DNA from: Isoetes taiwanensis
Taxonomy: Eukaryota > Streptophyta > Lycopodiopsida > Isoetales > Isoetaceae
Reading direction: 5' to 3'
DNA length: 64,000 nucleotides
Assembly: GCA_021234155.1 (NCBI GenBank)
Contig: JAJEKV010000017.1
Coordinates: forward strand, 18,364,372-18,428,371
Translations under genes and position numbers: made by a program
Notes under the pieces: model-generated
What the model was told of the DNA's origin: nothing
The model's input: the letters and a program-made list of their open reading frames with translations, nothing else
The model's database searches: none
Shown: positions 46,189 to 59,446 of the stretch, piece after piece
Layout of the letters: every line of letters begins with the position of its first letter
Position numbering within the stretch: position 1 is the stretch's first letter

Positions 46189-49100
46189 TAAGAAAGGATG
46201 GAATCTTAAAGGTTCTGGGGGCATCGCTTGTTATGCTAGAATTGAAATTGTGCAGACCATATCGGTGTTAAAGCATAAAGCATCCGCACAATATATTTGG
46301 ATTGAGGTACCAGGCAAGAATGGTAAGATATATGTGGCAGGTTGTTATTTTCCACCAAGGGATTCTCCTGTTTATAACAAGGATAATATAGATAAAGATG
46401 ATCCATTTTTCTATTTGGAACGGGATATTTTGACATTAAGTCTGGTGGGTGAGATTTTGCTGATGGGTGACTTTAATGGTCGCACTGGGAACCATCAAGC
46501 AGCTTTGGTGAGCCCGGATGGGGAAGCAGAATGGTTAGAGATGTTAGATAATGACGAACTTGAGATATCAGGGTGGAATAGGATTTCAGATGACAGTGTG
46601 AAATGGCCAACTCCACAAGGGCGTCATGTCTTGCATATGTGTGGTGGTTTTGAGATGGTGATTTTCAATGGTACAGCTAGATATCCAGGCTCTGGGAAAC
46701 GAACATGTAAAAATGCAAGTGTTGTAGATTACATCATTGCTAAACCGTCTTTTGCTAAACATATTGTTAGTTTGACAATTGGAGAGGAAATTGAGAATTC
46801 TGATCATGTGCCTGTATCCATAGAAATCAGCGTGCAGTGTCAACATAGACAACAGAGTGCCTCAATTAAAGGTAAACGGATTTACTTAAAATATGATAAG
46901 GCAGAGGAGTATAGTAAAATGTGTGCGCAAAAAGTTGCCTCCCTTGTTTGGCCTAATACAGTACAGGAAATGAGTGATGCAATGACTACGATTTTGACTC
47001 AATCTGCTGACAGTTGTTTTATTTCTTATCGCCAGCGACAGGGGTTGCCTTGCAATGCATGGTTTGATGCGGAATGCAAGCAACAAAGGCTAAAATTTAA
47101 AGCAGCACAAGGGGTGAATAAAGTACATGAAAGGAAAGTTTACATTCAGATGATTAAAAACAAGAAGCGGGCATATCTGCACAAAAAGAATAGGAAAATG
47201 GTGGAAGAGTTGTTGGCCGAACCTAAAAAATTTTGGAAGAGACTTAAACCTGCGCAATATAGGGCTGATGGGTTGCATGTTGATGCTTTGATAGCGCACG
47301 TGCGGAAGCTATACAATGTGCCTGGGGTGGAGGATACGATGGTAGAAGAAGCAGATGTGGATGTGCTTACTTTTACTATCAATGACATACAGGATGGACT
47401 TAAGAGGCTTGCTAATGGCAAAGCTGCAGATGCTTGTGGCCTTATGGCCGAAATGCTTAAATGGGCTGGAGAAGAAGTTGCAAATAAAATGGTAGATATG
47501 TTTAATTTGGCAGTGAGAGATGGGTTTCCCACGTCTTGGCAGGTGAATAGGGTTGTGCCATTGCATAAATCAGGTGATGAGGCTGATCCGGGAAACTATC
47601 GTATCATCATGGTTAGTAGTCTTTATGCGAAATTGTTTGCATCCATACTTGAGCGCAAAATCAGCATTTGGACAGAAGAGCATAATGTCAGAGCAGTAGG
47701 GCAAGCGGGTTTTAGACCCAAGAAGTCCACCACTGATCATCTGGTTACTCTTCGTGCTATGATGGATTCGGTTATTGGTAAAAAGAAACCCATGTATGCT
47801 ACATTTGTAGATTTCAGTAAAGCTTTTGACACGGTGGATAGGCGAAATTTGTGGCGCAGGATGGTGGATTTGAGTATCCCATCAAGCCTTAGGCATGCTG
47901 TAAGTATACTTTATAAGAAAGTACTTGTACAATTATCATTTCCTTTTCTAGGATCGTGTGATGAAGTGGTAGAAAGCAATATGGGGGTGAACCAAGGGTG
48001 TCCTTTGTCACCTACCTTGTTTGGTCTATTTATAGACCAACTTGAGGGATGGATACGAGCACATGGAGGAGATGGTACACCTTTGAATGGGTATGTTTTT
48101 AAGCTTTTATTATATGCTAATGATGTGGTGCTGCTTTCTCGGAGCATAGAAGGGATGCAAACACATCTAGACGTGCTTGCAAGATTTTGTGATGCTATGG
48201 GTATGCAGGTGAATCTGGATAAGACCAAGGCTGTGGTTTTTGGCGCGAATAAGACGGACCATGTTCATTTCTATTATATGGGTAAGCAAGTGGAGATTAT
48301 GAAAAACTATAAATATTTAGGCTTGATTGTAGATAAGAGCCCTAATTGGAATCAAGCTGTTGAACATAGAGTGAATGCTGGCTTAAAGGCATTATATGCC
48401 ATGCAGAGAAAGTGTGTAAGTGCTGATATTTGGAATTTCGAAATGAAGCGCATGCTTTATAAAGTGCTTGTGCAGACTGTGGTGCTCTATGGATGTGAAG
48501 TTTGGAGGCCTGGACTTGCTAATGACAGATGGAAAAAGGTGGAAAAGATACAAAAGAAGTTTTTCCATACTGAGCTGGGTACTAAAATGCAGACACCCTA
48601 TGACATGATGTCAGTAGAGTGCGGGATGATGTCACTTGAGGCTGAAGCTCTGTGCAGATTGTTACGCTATGTGTGCAAGGTTTTGTATGATATGCCAGTC
48701 AATAGTTTGCCCAGACTCGCTCTAGAAGAAACCAGGAATAAAGGGTGGTATGCGGATGTTACTAAGTGGCTTGTGAAATGGGGGATGAATATTGATGAGT
48801 TATGGATGCACAAGAAAGATATTGATAGCTGGGTTAAGACGAGTTTTCTAAATAAGTCATGGAGCGTGCCGGTTGTAAAGAAAGAATACTATAAGGCTCA
48901 CATGAATCCATCTTTTCATGAAGCACAATATCTCAGGGAACCCATATCAGTGAAGTACAGGCAAGCAATTGCTAGAATCCGGTTAAGCTCACATCATCTT
49001 GGTGTAGAGGTTGGGAGATGGCCGGACATTGCACATGAATGTAGATGTTGTAAAATATGTGATGCAGGGGTAGTGGAGGATGAGGCGCATGTTTTGCTCT

Positions 49101-49396
49101 TTTGTGATGCCTATTCCGATATAAGAGCAAAGTATGGGATTGGTGTTGATTCACTTAGTGATTTTTTTCGGTACCCAGGTTCATGTATTGGGGGGTGTAT
49201 TGTTGAGATTCTTAAGCATAGAGAGGAATGGGTGAGAAGAAAAAATGTGGAGGAGATAGATGTAGAGGAGCCCAGTGTATTATTCTCAGAGGATGCACTG
49301 GATGATTTGTTTTATGACTTTGATTGTGATGTGTAAACGTCTCATAGGCCTGGCGGTCTCGAAGACGTAATAATAAATTTCATTTCATTTCATTTC
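46189..49396 (+). mobile_element. Microsatellite-tailed LINE, nearly intact copy nested in L1 (copy 1)
   Basis: It is inserted in the L1 C-terminus. Joining the L1 sides at 46188 and 49397 restores the length and alignment seen in the full L1. It is 5'-truncated within the endonuclease domain. The 3' UTR is only 60 bp: CATAGGCC-TGGC-GGTCTCGAAGACG, TAATAATAAAT, then (TTTCA)n. No target duplication is obvious. Confidence 0.88.
46190..49336 (+). CDS. LINE polyprotein: endonuclease (truncated), reverse transcriptase, zinc-knuckle
   Basis: About 1,048 residues in one frame without a break. It starts inside the endonuclease (KGSGGIACYARIEI); GCYFPPRD, LLMGDFNGRTG (about residue 93) and NSDHVPVSIE follow. 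RT runs from about residue 400: NGKAADACGLMAEMLKWAGE, VVPLHKSGD, FRPKKSTTDHLVTLR, VDFSKAFDTVDRRNLW, NQGCPLSPTLFGLFIDQLE, then LLLYANDVVLL where the catalytic YADD box is expected. The first Asp is Asn (codon 48119-48121). A C-terminal knuckle CRCCKICDAGVVEDEAHVLL lies near 49050. The open frame continues upstream only by chance, through L1 sequence in another frame. With the endonuclease start missing and YAND, the copy should be inactive, although the open frame suggests a recent insertion. Confidence 0.9.
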   Translation, partial: KKGWNLKGSGGIACYARIEIVQTISVLKHKASAQYIWIEVPGKNGKIYVAGCYFPPRDSPVYNKDNIDKDDPFFYLERDILTLSLVGEILLMGDFNGRTGNHQAALVSPDGEAEWLEMLDNDELEISGWNRISDDSVKWPTPQGRHVLHMCGGFEMVIFNGTARYPGSGKRTCKNASVVDYIIAKPSFAKHIVSLTIGEEIENSDHVPVSIEISVQCQHRQQSASIKGKRIYLKYDKAEEYSKMCAQKVASLVWPNTVQEMSDAMTTILTQSADSCFISYRQRQGLPCNAWFDAECKQQRLKFKAAQGVNKVHERKVYIQMIKNKKRAYLHKKNRKMVEELLAEPKKFWKRLKPAQYRADGLHVDALIAHVRKLYNVPGVEDTMVEEADVDVLTFTINDIQDGLKRLANGKAADACGLMAEMLKWAGEEVANKMVDMFNLAVRDGFPTSWQVNRVVPLHKSGDEADPGNYRIIMVSSLYAKLFASILERKISIWTEEHNVRAVGQAGFRPKKSTTDHLVTLRAMMDSVIGKKKPMYATFVDFSKAFDTVDRRNLWRRMVDLSIPSSLRHAVSILYKKVLVQLSFPFLGSCDEVVESNMGVNQGCPLSPTLFGLFIDQLEGWIRAHGGDGTPLNGYVFKLLLYANDVVLLSRSIEGMQTHLDVLARFCDAMGMQVNLDKTKAVVFGANKTDHVHFYYMGKQVEIMKNYKYLGLIVDKSPNWNQAVEHRVNAGLKALYAMQRKCVSADIWNFEMKRMLYKVLVQTVVLYGCEVWRPGLANDRWKKVEKIQKKFFHTELGTKMQTPYDMMSVECGMMSLEAEALCRLLRYVCKVLYDMPVNSLPRLALEETRNKGWYADVTKWLVKWGMNIDELWMHKKDIDSWVKTSFLNKSWSVPVVKKEYYKAHMNPSFHEAQYLREPISVKYRQAIARIRLSSHHLGVEVGRWPDIAHECRCCKICDAGVVEDEAHVLLFCDAYSDIRAKYGIGVDSLSDFFRYPGSCIGGCIVEILKHREEWVRRKNVEEIDVEEPSVLFSEDALDDLFYDFDCDV

Positions 49397-49630
49397 CTCC
49401 AGGACGCACAAGCTAGAATTGCTAAGGCATACCATTGTTCTTCGCTTGCTCCTGCCAAGCGACAGTTGATATTTGAGTCCTATTTGAGTGTGTTGTCTTA
49501 TGCATAGGCTGGTGGTTCTACTCAGTGGATCATGATTATCCTCTGAGACTTTATTCCCGCCTTTGCATTTGTATTTTGCTTTTGGCTTGGAGTTTCAATA
49601 AAGTTTGTCGTTCTTCAAAAAAAAAAAGAA
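49397..49630 (+). mobile_element. L1 3' fragment, right part with poly-A
   Basis: It resumes the frame left at 46188 with LQDAQARIAKAYHCSSLAPA and ends at a TAG at 49505-49507. This matches the last residues of the full L1 in spacing. An AATAAA-containing 3' UTR and an A-run at 49618-49628 close the element. Confidence 0.85.
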
Positions 49631-49651
49631 TTTCCTTTGCAGATTCTTCCT

Positions 49652-50665
49652 TCATAAAATCCAACTTCTTGACTTCAATATCTCCAAAAGTGTGTGCCAT
49701 TTATGAAATTCCAATATAATGTCATCAATTTGCAACCTGAATTTCTTTCTTCTAGTAGGCTTTCTAATAAACTCCAGGGTGATTGCATGTTGTTGATCTA
49801 GGGCTAGAAGAATATGTGTTGTTTCCTGTTGGTGTTCTATTGCTTGGCATATCTTACATAACTGGACTTCTTGTATTATCCATGTTGACACTGATATTCG
49901 GAATGTATTCATTGCTTTCAAAAGGGTCTTCAAAAGCAGCTTCAGATCCAACTGTCTCATTGAAAGTGCCATCCATGAATGCTTCAAAAAAATTGGTGTG
50001 CAGATCAGCTGCCTCGAAAGCTTCAATTCCAAAGTCTCCATCATCCCCAGTCCCTGGAATGGGATTGTCTAATGTCACATCATATTTCACCTTTTCATTC
50101 TTTCATACCACTGCCAACTTGAAGGATCTGAACCCGTATGACTACAAGCTTCTTTGTCATCCGTGAATTTAGCTTGAAGTTTATCCCATTTGTTCCTAAG
50201 TTGCTCAATTCTACTAATCCACCAACAAAGAACTGTGATTTTACAAGAATTTCTCTCCATTGTATATTAGAAATGCTACCATTACTAACCAATTTCATCT
50301 CATTCAAGAGGTTGAGAAAGGTAGAAATACCTTGATCTATCCATTGCATAGGAGTCTTTCTATTCTTTACGTCTAATGGTTTGGGATTTTCTTTTTCATG
50401 CACAACAACAGCTAATAAACTCTCGAGTTTCAAAGATTCGCTCACAGTAGAATTTGAGGCTTGGATTTCACTTAGAACTTGCTTAGATCTCCTTTCCTTT
50501 GGCTATTTTATTATCAAAATTGGCTCAGAATTGGTTTTTAAATCCATATTCATTGAAATATGCCCTGCCATCTTCCTTGTCCTCCTTGGAGCCATTTTCT
50601 CTACTCGAAGAGGCACAAACAGTTTGTTGCCTGCTGGCAAAACAGATTTAGTGTCCTTAGACATT
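49652..50665 (-). pseudogene. Unidentified coding-like remnant with frame breaks
   Basis: Read on the minus strand from an ATG at 50665 (MSKDTKSVLPAGNKLFVPLR), one frame stays protein-like to 50095 with a single internal TAG. It includes TPMQWIDQGISTFLNLLNEM and SQFFVGGLVELSNLGTNG. The next frame, 50090-49854, is acidic (TGDDGDFGIEAFEAADL). A third, about 49895-49652, reads LCKICQAIEHQQETTHILLA and FIRKPTRRKKFRLQIDDIIL. The coherent hand-over between frames suggests a decayed gene or retroelement ORF1. I recognise no family. The opposite-strand frame at 50381-50725 looks like a shadow. Confidence 0.45.
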
Positions 50666-51107
50666 CGATTTCAAAAAATTGAAGGCCAACAAGCAAGAAA
50701 CAACATCTGTTGCAACGGAATTTGAGATCAATATACTATATGAATACTTCAAATTGAATTGCTAAGGATTGAAGAAGCTGAGAAATATCTCTACACCAGA
50801 AATCAGCAAGGCAGATCCAAGAATTAGTGGGAATTCAAAGATTTTTGTCGCCTTTTAGACCAAGAAACAGGGGAAAATGGCACTCTAAATTTTTAATCGG
50901 GAAGTCTTTTCAGACAACATAATTTTAGGGGGATGGTTAAGTTAGTGGATATAATGAAAATGCCCTTAATGGCTGTTAGGGGCGAATCATCTCTCAAGGT
51001 GAGAGTTAAGTTTTTCCATTCTCACCCATCTTTCCCATCTCTCGTATTCTCTCTCACGCTCTCTAAGTCAACATGTGGCCAAGGCAACTCTCTCTCCCCC
51101 TTTCCTA

Positions 51108-53173
<2,066 letters not shown>

Positions 53174-56051
53174 ATGAGCTCGGGACATCTCCTGGACCAT
53201 ATACGATACTTAGTACCATCTCATTGCCATTCTGACTCCAACAAACTAACAAAGAATTTTATGCCCGGCTTCAAGCCCTTGCAATCCTGCGTACATAGTT
53301 GCAATGCAATCCGGCGTTTTACTAGAAGGATTGAATGGGTTAGACCTGCTTCCTTCAAATCACATGCAAAAGCTGGAACAGGGAATGAGGATAGGCCTCT
53401 TCCTTGGATGCTCGATGAAGTAGAGACCCAAGAATATGCAAAGGACATGTTTCCAGTTGAGGGTTCATCTGGACCTGTCTGGTCACAAAGGCATCGTATT
53501 GGTTCTGTCAGATCGCCTTGGAATTACAAAGAAGGTAGTTTTCGTGGTTATATTGATACTCCTGGCGCTAAAGATGTAGGAGCAATAAGAGGTCAAGGAT
53601 ATAGGATTCAACATAAGTACCAAGAGGATAGAATCAATGCTGCTAAATTGTTTAGGTCAAGGAATTCTGGCAAATGGGATCGAGAGTCTGAGCAATTTGA
53701 TTGTAGGCTTTTACCAGTAGATGATGAAGAGGAAAAACCTTGGCAGCAGAAATGGAAGACGGTCATGGCCAGAATGGCTTCAAAAGATGCTGATAAAGAC
53801 AATGGCGACCATGACAGTGAAGATGAAGATGATAATGAAGGAAGCAAATGGGTAAGATCAAATTCTGTGAATGAGTATAATGAGCAGATGGAGTACTCTA
53901 GGGAGGAATGGAAAAGAAGAAGAATGGGATGGCTGTGCCGGGAGATTCCTGCATCTAGAGCCCGAGAAATAGTTAAGCTGCTTAATTCACAGAGTAGATG
54001 GATGCGAAACGAGGATGTGAAGTACGTGGTCGAGTATTTGATGAAATTTAAGCATTTGCTGCGGGCTCATCGGGTAAGAGATCCTTTTTGTCTAGGCCAA
54101 GCAAGCAATTTCGAGTATTAGCAGCTAATGGCTTGCTTCTCTTTTATAGGTGTTGAAATGGTCCCAGCAACGTCCTTGGTATGAATTGGATTTTAATCTG
54201 GCATCAGAGTTGGCTGAAAAAATGGCATATGAGGGAAAACTAACCAGAGCTCGGGACCTATTTGACACTATAATAATTTATGCTAGAGTTCCTAGGGCTT
54301 CTACGTTCACTGCCCTTATCAAGGCATACTTGGTGGATGGTAAGGTGAACAGCGTTGAGTCTGCATTGATGACCTACAATCGCATGATACAACTTGGCAA
54401 CTATGAACCAAATTCTACCATAAAATATTCTTTGTATAAAGCACTCACTGAAAATACCACAAAGTCCTTGCACTGGTTAGATAAATCTGAAGCTCTTTTC
54501 CAGAGCATTGGTGAATCTGGTCTACCTAGAACAACTGAGATGTATGAATCCCTGGTATGGATTTATGCTGTTAAAGGGGATGAAGAGAGGGTGGATAGCT
54601 TGGTTCAAGAAATGAGCACGCAAGGTCTAGAGCTTTCCCCTAAAATTTTTGGATCCATTGTGCGTGTTTGTGCAAAGACAGGAAACTATGTGAAAGCTGA
54701 GCAAGCATTCAAAAAGATAGTACTTCTGGCTGGTGAGATAGACTGGCATTATTATGTCGCCCTTATTAAAACGTATGGAATGGCAGGATTGACATCAAAA
54801 GCATTGCAGGTGTTCAATGATATGGAGAACTCTGTGACTAATCCTAAATTTCATGCTTATCAAGCGATTGTTGAAGTAATGGCAGAAGCTGATGAAGTAG
54901 AGAAGGTTGACAGCTTACTTGACAAATTACAGAAGTTCGATTGTAGTTCTGTGCAATCTGCCTTCAATTCTGTAATGGACATGTATGTCAGAACTCATTT
55001 GTATGATAAAGTGGAAGAGACATTTGAAAGGATGAAACCTAGTGGTTGCAATCCTAATTGTTCATCATATAATTTCCTAATCAAGTCATTTGTTGAAAAA
55101 GGTGATTTGGAGAAGGCTACTGAGATTTTCAACAGAGTGATTGGAGGGGACATTGTCAATGCCGATAGAGATACATTCAACATTATGATAGAAGCTTATG
55201 GTAGGGCAGAACTTCTTCCGCAGGTGAAAAGGGTATTTGAGGAGCTTACAAATAGAAGGTTTACAGTGCGTGAGGAACTGGCACATTATGTGAATGCTGC
55301 TGTCAGTCCTGGGAAAATGAAGCATTTGGAGCGGAGACTAGCACCTGATCTTGAGAGGCCACATCGGGAAATATTGGTCGGGGTGTTGCTTGGAGGTGCA
55401 CGGATTGAAAGTCATGACAAAAAGAGGACATATGAAATTCACTTTGAACTTGATTCCACAAGGTCTAGAAATCAGATTCTACTTAACCATCTTTATGAGT
55501 TGTTCTTAGGCTGGGCTGCTGATTCCCCTAAGGTAAAATTTGTGGAAGATAACAGTCAACCACAAAGAGAATGTTTACACTTTTCAACTATGAGCAACCC
55601 AAAGTTCAGGTTTTATGCTCATCAGTATAGGCCAGACGATAAGCCAGTCATTCCACGATTAATCCACCGGTGGTTGTCGTCTCGATCATTGGCATATTGG
55701 TATATGTATGGGGGAAAAAGATGTCCAGTGACAGGAGGCATAATTCTGAATGCACATAGTTACACGAAAAATCACTTGCTGCTTGTCATTGAAGCCTTGA
55801 AAAACAAATCAATCAACTCGTTTATAAGGAAAGGAACAGCAGGACCTGTGATCCGGGTCCACGGAGATTCTGCAATCTGGTTGTGGAAACTTGTGGAACC
55901 TCATATTTTACCAGAGCTTGTAACTGACTTGAGACCTGACAAATCACTACAGAATGATAAGACAATACCGCCTCAGTTAACGACCATCAAAGCTATTTTA
56001 GATGATGAATTTGAGGAGCAGGAGATTGCAAACGACTCCTTATGCAACTAG
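53174..56051 (+). CDS. OTP51: PPR-LAGLIDADG protein, organelle intron splicing factor (OTP51-like)
   Basis: Exons 53174-54073 and 54150-56051 flank a 76 bp intron (GTAAGA...TTTTATAG), giving 933 residues. The N-terminus is Ser/His/basic and poor in acidic residues, fitting an organelle targeting peptide. An acidic linker (DDEEE, SEDEDDNEG) precedes residue 300. Residues about 345-680 are degenerate P-type PPR repeats (STFTALIKAYL, CSSYNFLIKSFVEKGDLEKA, DTFNIMIEAYGRAELL). Residues about 700-900 form the LAGLIDADG homing-endonuclease-like domain (REILVGVLLGGARIES, HRWLSSRSLAYWYMYGGKR). In Arabidopsis this architecture belongs to OTP51, needed for splicing of plastid ycf3 intron 2. The start is uncertain: an alternative 5' exon (to 53145, joined at 53329) keeps frame and would replace the first 52 residues. 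The frame is fully open. Confidence 0.85.
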
Positions 56052-57429
56052 AGAAGACCGAAGCTGACTTATAAAGGCAGTGTCAAATTTCACATCTGGA
56101 GGAATTTATCTTGGCAATATTGGATTTGATACAGGTGAGATTGCAATCAAACGAGCATTATGAATGTCACTAGCCTCCTTATATAAAACAATGGAAACTG
56201 TAAATTCATAATAGCAATACAAATATCAATCGCTTCTTCGCAACAAGAATTTCTGTACAGATGCCCAAAGATTATTGAGCCATGCGCCACCAATTGCGCT
56301 TTATCTAAATGGCCTCTTATGGTTTTTATATCTCCATCCATTCACACTCACACATTTGCTACTAATATCTTCTGTTTCACTACAGCTTAATGGCATGGCC
56401 TGCTTCGACAACCTTCTAAACAACCACATTAGGTCAACGGAACATACCACGTAGAATCATATTTTGGTAAGCCGCGCCTTTATAGTGTACTGTCAATGTT
56501 TAGGTTTCTTATCGCCGTTGGTTTTGACATATACTCATATAGGTGCCATGAATAGATTCATTTTCGTTTCCAGGTGGTTATTCTTTTGGTTCTAACATGA
56601 AGAACTTCATCATTTGCAAACTTTCTGGCTACCTTTTGTAGGTTAGGAAATCTCCTTGGGTGAAGTGAAGCAGTCAACGATATTTTTGTGAGTTGTGTTG
56701 CTATCTGAGCTTCAAAAAGGTGACAATGGCAATGCAATTACTCACCTGCTTTGCAACAATGCTTTATGACACCTTTCTAATGCCCTTGTCGTCCATGAGC
56801 TTTCCTTTTCAGCTAGAAGTGAAGTAAGGGTAGAATACTTTCCTTTGGTGAAATGAAATTCATTTGGTAGCTTTGGAGCGAGGTGCAGGAGAAATGTTTG
56901 AAGCTGGTGATCCAAGCTTTTGTATGCATAAGAACACCATTTCCTTTTTTAAAGAACTAGATAAGAACACCAAAGTTACGTGGAAATTTCATCTTATTAT
57001 CACTTCTGTTACAATTTGGAATTTTTTGCCCTGCTTCATAACAGTTTTACTTTTAATTCGCAAAATTTAGAACAGTTCTCCAACAATTCAAAGAAGTTTC
57101 AATCTCTATTTTTATTAATCTTAAGCAAGCGCCACCAAATTCTGAAGGGCTTTGAAAATTTGAGCATCTTCATCAAGAATTAACTGATTCTGAAGGATGT
57201 TCTCTTGCTTACATTATAACGGATTTGATACGTTTTCAAGTTTCCTAAGACAATTATTTCCGACCTTCAATTTGCCGTCTTGCTTTATGAATGCTGGAAG
57301 TTCTCACTAACCAACAATAATAAGTGTAACTAAATCAATATACTCTACTCTCGTCCCCACACAGAGTTTGTACTCACGTCTTGAAAAATCTCACAACGAG
57401 GTTTAATGACTTTTTGGAGCTTGCAACGA
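56052..57429. other. Intergenic stretch downstream of the PPR gene
   Basis: The first part is probably 3' UTR. Only short open frames in AT-rich sequence; nothing recognised. Confidence 0.5.
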
Positions 57430-57995
57430 GGTATCCTTTCTAAAATGGAATTGCCATCGGGATGGCTCAAGGAAGTATACGATTGGGCTGATAGTTGGGG
57501 ATACTGGATTCAGAGATAAGTGTTAGAGAAGCGGTTCAAGAAAATTTTGTTAAAAAACACGGGAAAATCGTTTTATCAAGAGGAAGTAGACCCCTTATTT
57601 GTGCTAGCCCAGATTACTTGGATGCTCCTATATCTAAACAGTTGGAAAAAACAAATCGCAAGCTACAGGTCTAGATCACACTCTTTGAAAGTAGAGAGGA
57701 TGTTGGATGTAGCTGATCAGGAAAGAACTTGTGACATTTGCAGATCAGGCGAAGTGGAAGATGAGAAGCATGTTTTCCTACAATGCTCGGCGCATCAGCA
57801 CATACGAACCATTATGGTACTTCTCAGCCAGATTTCATTCTCTTGTTAGATCCTAGATTGCTAGGTTGCTATATGAAATCAGTGGAATCTTATAGAGATT
57901 TACTGCTCAAACACAACAATAGAGTTTACGCATTGTATTATGTCACTTCATGACCCTTAGGATCCAACGGAGCATGATAACCAATTACATTACAT
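57430..57995 (+). mobile_element. Microsatellite-tailed LINE, 3' fragment (copy 4)
   Basis: LPSGWLKEVYDWADSWGYW and, at 57520-57849, LEKRFKKIL then RTCDICRSGEVEDEKHVFLQ resemble the last 300 residues of the nested LINE (the knuckle with the VEDE.HV block). The end reads CATGACCCTTAGGATCCAAC, then GGAGCATGATAACC and a two-unit ATTAC tail. It is more diverged than the other copies and is 5'-truncated. Confidence 0.7.
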
Positions 57996-59446
57996 ATATC
58001 TAATGGCAAGGCCACACATTAAAATTGGTAGCCTAATCTCCACAACCCATTCTAACAAGATATTACCCGCCCAATCCCGAACCTATCTCCTATCTAACTT
58101 CAGTTAGTTGAGTTGATTTATTGTTCATGGAGGCCAAATAGTTTATCGGGGTCAATGGTTTTAAGAGAAAAAATTTGCTCGTATTAAGCCTACTAATGTC
58201 TAGGCTAAGTATGTCCCCCTTCCACACAAATAATTCATTCCAGTCGGGATTCAATTACAAATTTAGACACATTATTTGGTGTCTGCACACCTTCCACACA
58301 AATGATTCATTCGAGTCGGCATGCAATTACAAATTTAGACACGTTATGTGATAGCTGCAAGTGCTGAACAATGATAAAGTGTATGATGTCATCTTCTACA
58401 GCTCCCATTTCACATCACTTATATGTTCCTGCAACCTATGTGCCCATCTCCTTATCACAATTTATGCCACTTACGTTGCATGGTCCTAATCTTGACCTTT
58501 ACCAAGTTGCTAGCATTAAAAGTTTACTTATGCATTGTGTTTAGAGATTGCAGCAAGCCATTGAGATGAGAGGGCTTCAACATTCTATCTTAAGAGCCAA
58601 CCTTTGTTCAATTCTAGAGCCTAGTTGTACTCAACATAAAAGCCTTTATTAAATTCTAGAGTTTAGTTGCCAGTAAGATTTAAGTCAATGCTAGACCATG
58701 GCATGGCACTATATTTAGCAACTCAAAGTTGCAAGATCTACAATCACCCTAGCCATATCAGTATAGCAAAAACACAAAGGTCAAATGATAACTTCTTAAG
58801 TAGGTAAAATAACATTGGACGGACGTTTAGTTTGATATCTTGTTCCGTTTCTTATCCCTTTAAGTGGTTAAAGTTGTTAAATGCATTTGCCGTTTGTCAC
58901 AGTTGCAAACAACATTGCCCTGCAATTATTATTGATTGGTTGTTTATATTGATCTCATAAGAAAATCAAGCAATCAATATCATTCAATATATCTATAGTT
59001 ACCAGCTTAGAAAATCTATTTTAGGCCATATTAGATTCTCAAGTTTACAAGTCCATGTTTATCAATTTCAAGATTATGCCAACCATTCATGTTGACCAAT
59101 TTCTAGATCGTACTTTATGACGTCAAATCAAGTTCATTGATACTTGCTGGGTGTGACATAGGTCCATCCGCGACACCCATGCAGAAACAAAGAGTCAAGT
59201 TCCCTTCTACAAATGATACTTGATGACCTTGCCAGTTATTACTATTCTCATCCATTTTTCCAAAGATGCATGAAAAATAGACTAAAAAACGTGTCCAATC
59301 TGCTGGAGATCAAGTTGTGAGCAGCTTTATCCTCACACAGGAACTCATCTCAACAGGAGAACATCATCAGGCTTTAGGAGTCAAAAAGGAGAGAATTGGA
59401 TTACCCTACGTATAGCTTCAGCTTGCTAATGCTTAAGATGTTCATG
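57996..59446. other. Intergenic stretch with one tandem repeat
   Basis: No gene recognised. At about 58217-58358 a 72 bp unit is doubled: CCTTCCACACAAAT, ATTCATTC(C/G)AGTCGG and CAATTACAAATTTAGACAC occur twice. DAPF terminates into this region from the right. Confidence 0.55.

Noticed and set aside
46067-46189. N-terminal 41 codons of the long LINE frame starting at 46067
   Set aside because: This part is L1 sequence read in the wrong frame; the real second-family LINE coding begins at about 46190.
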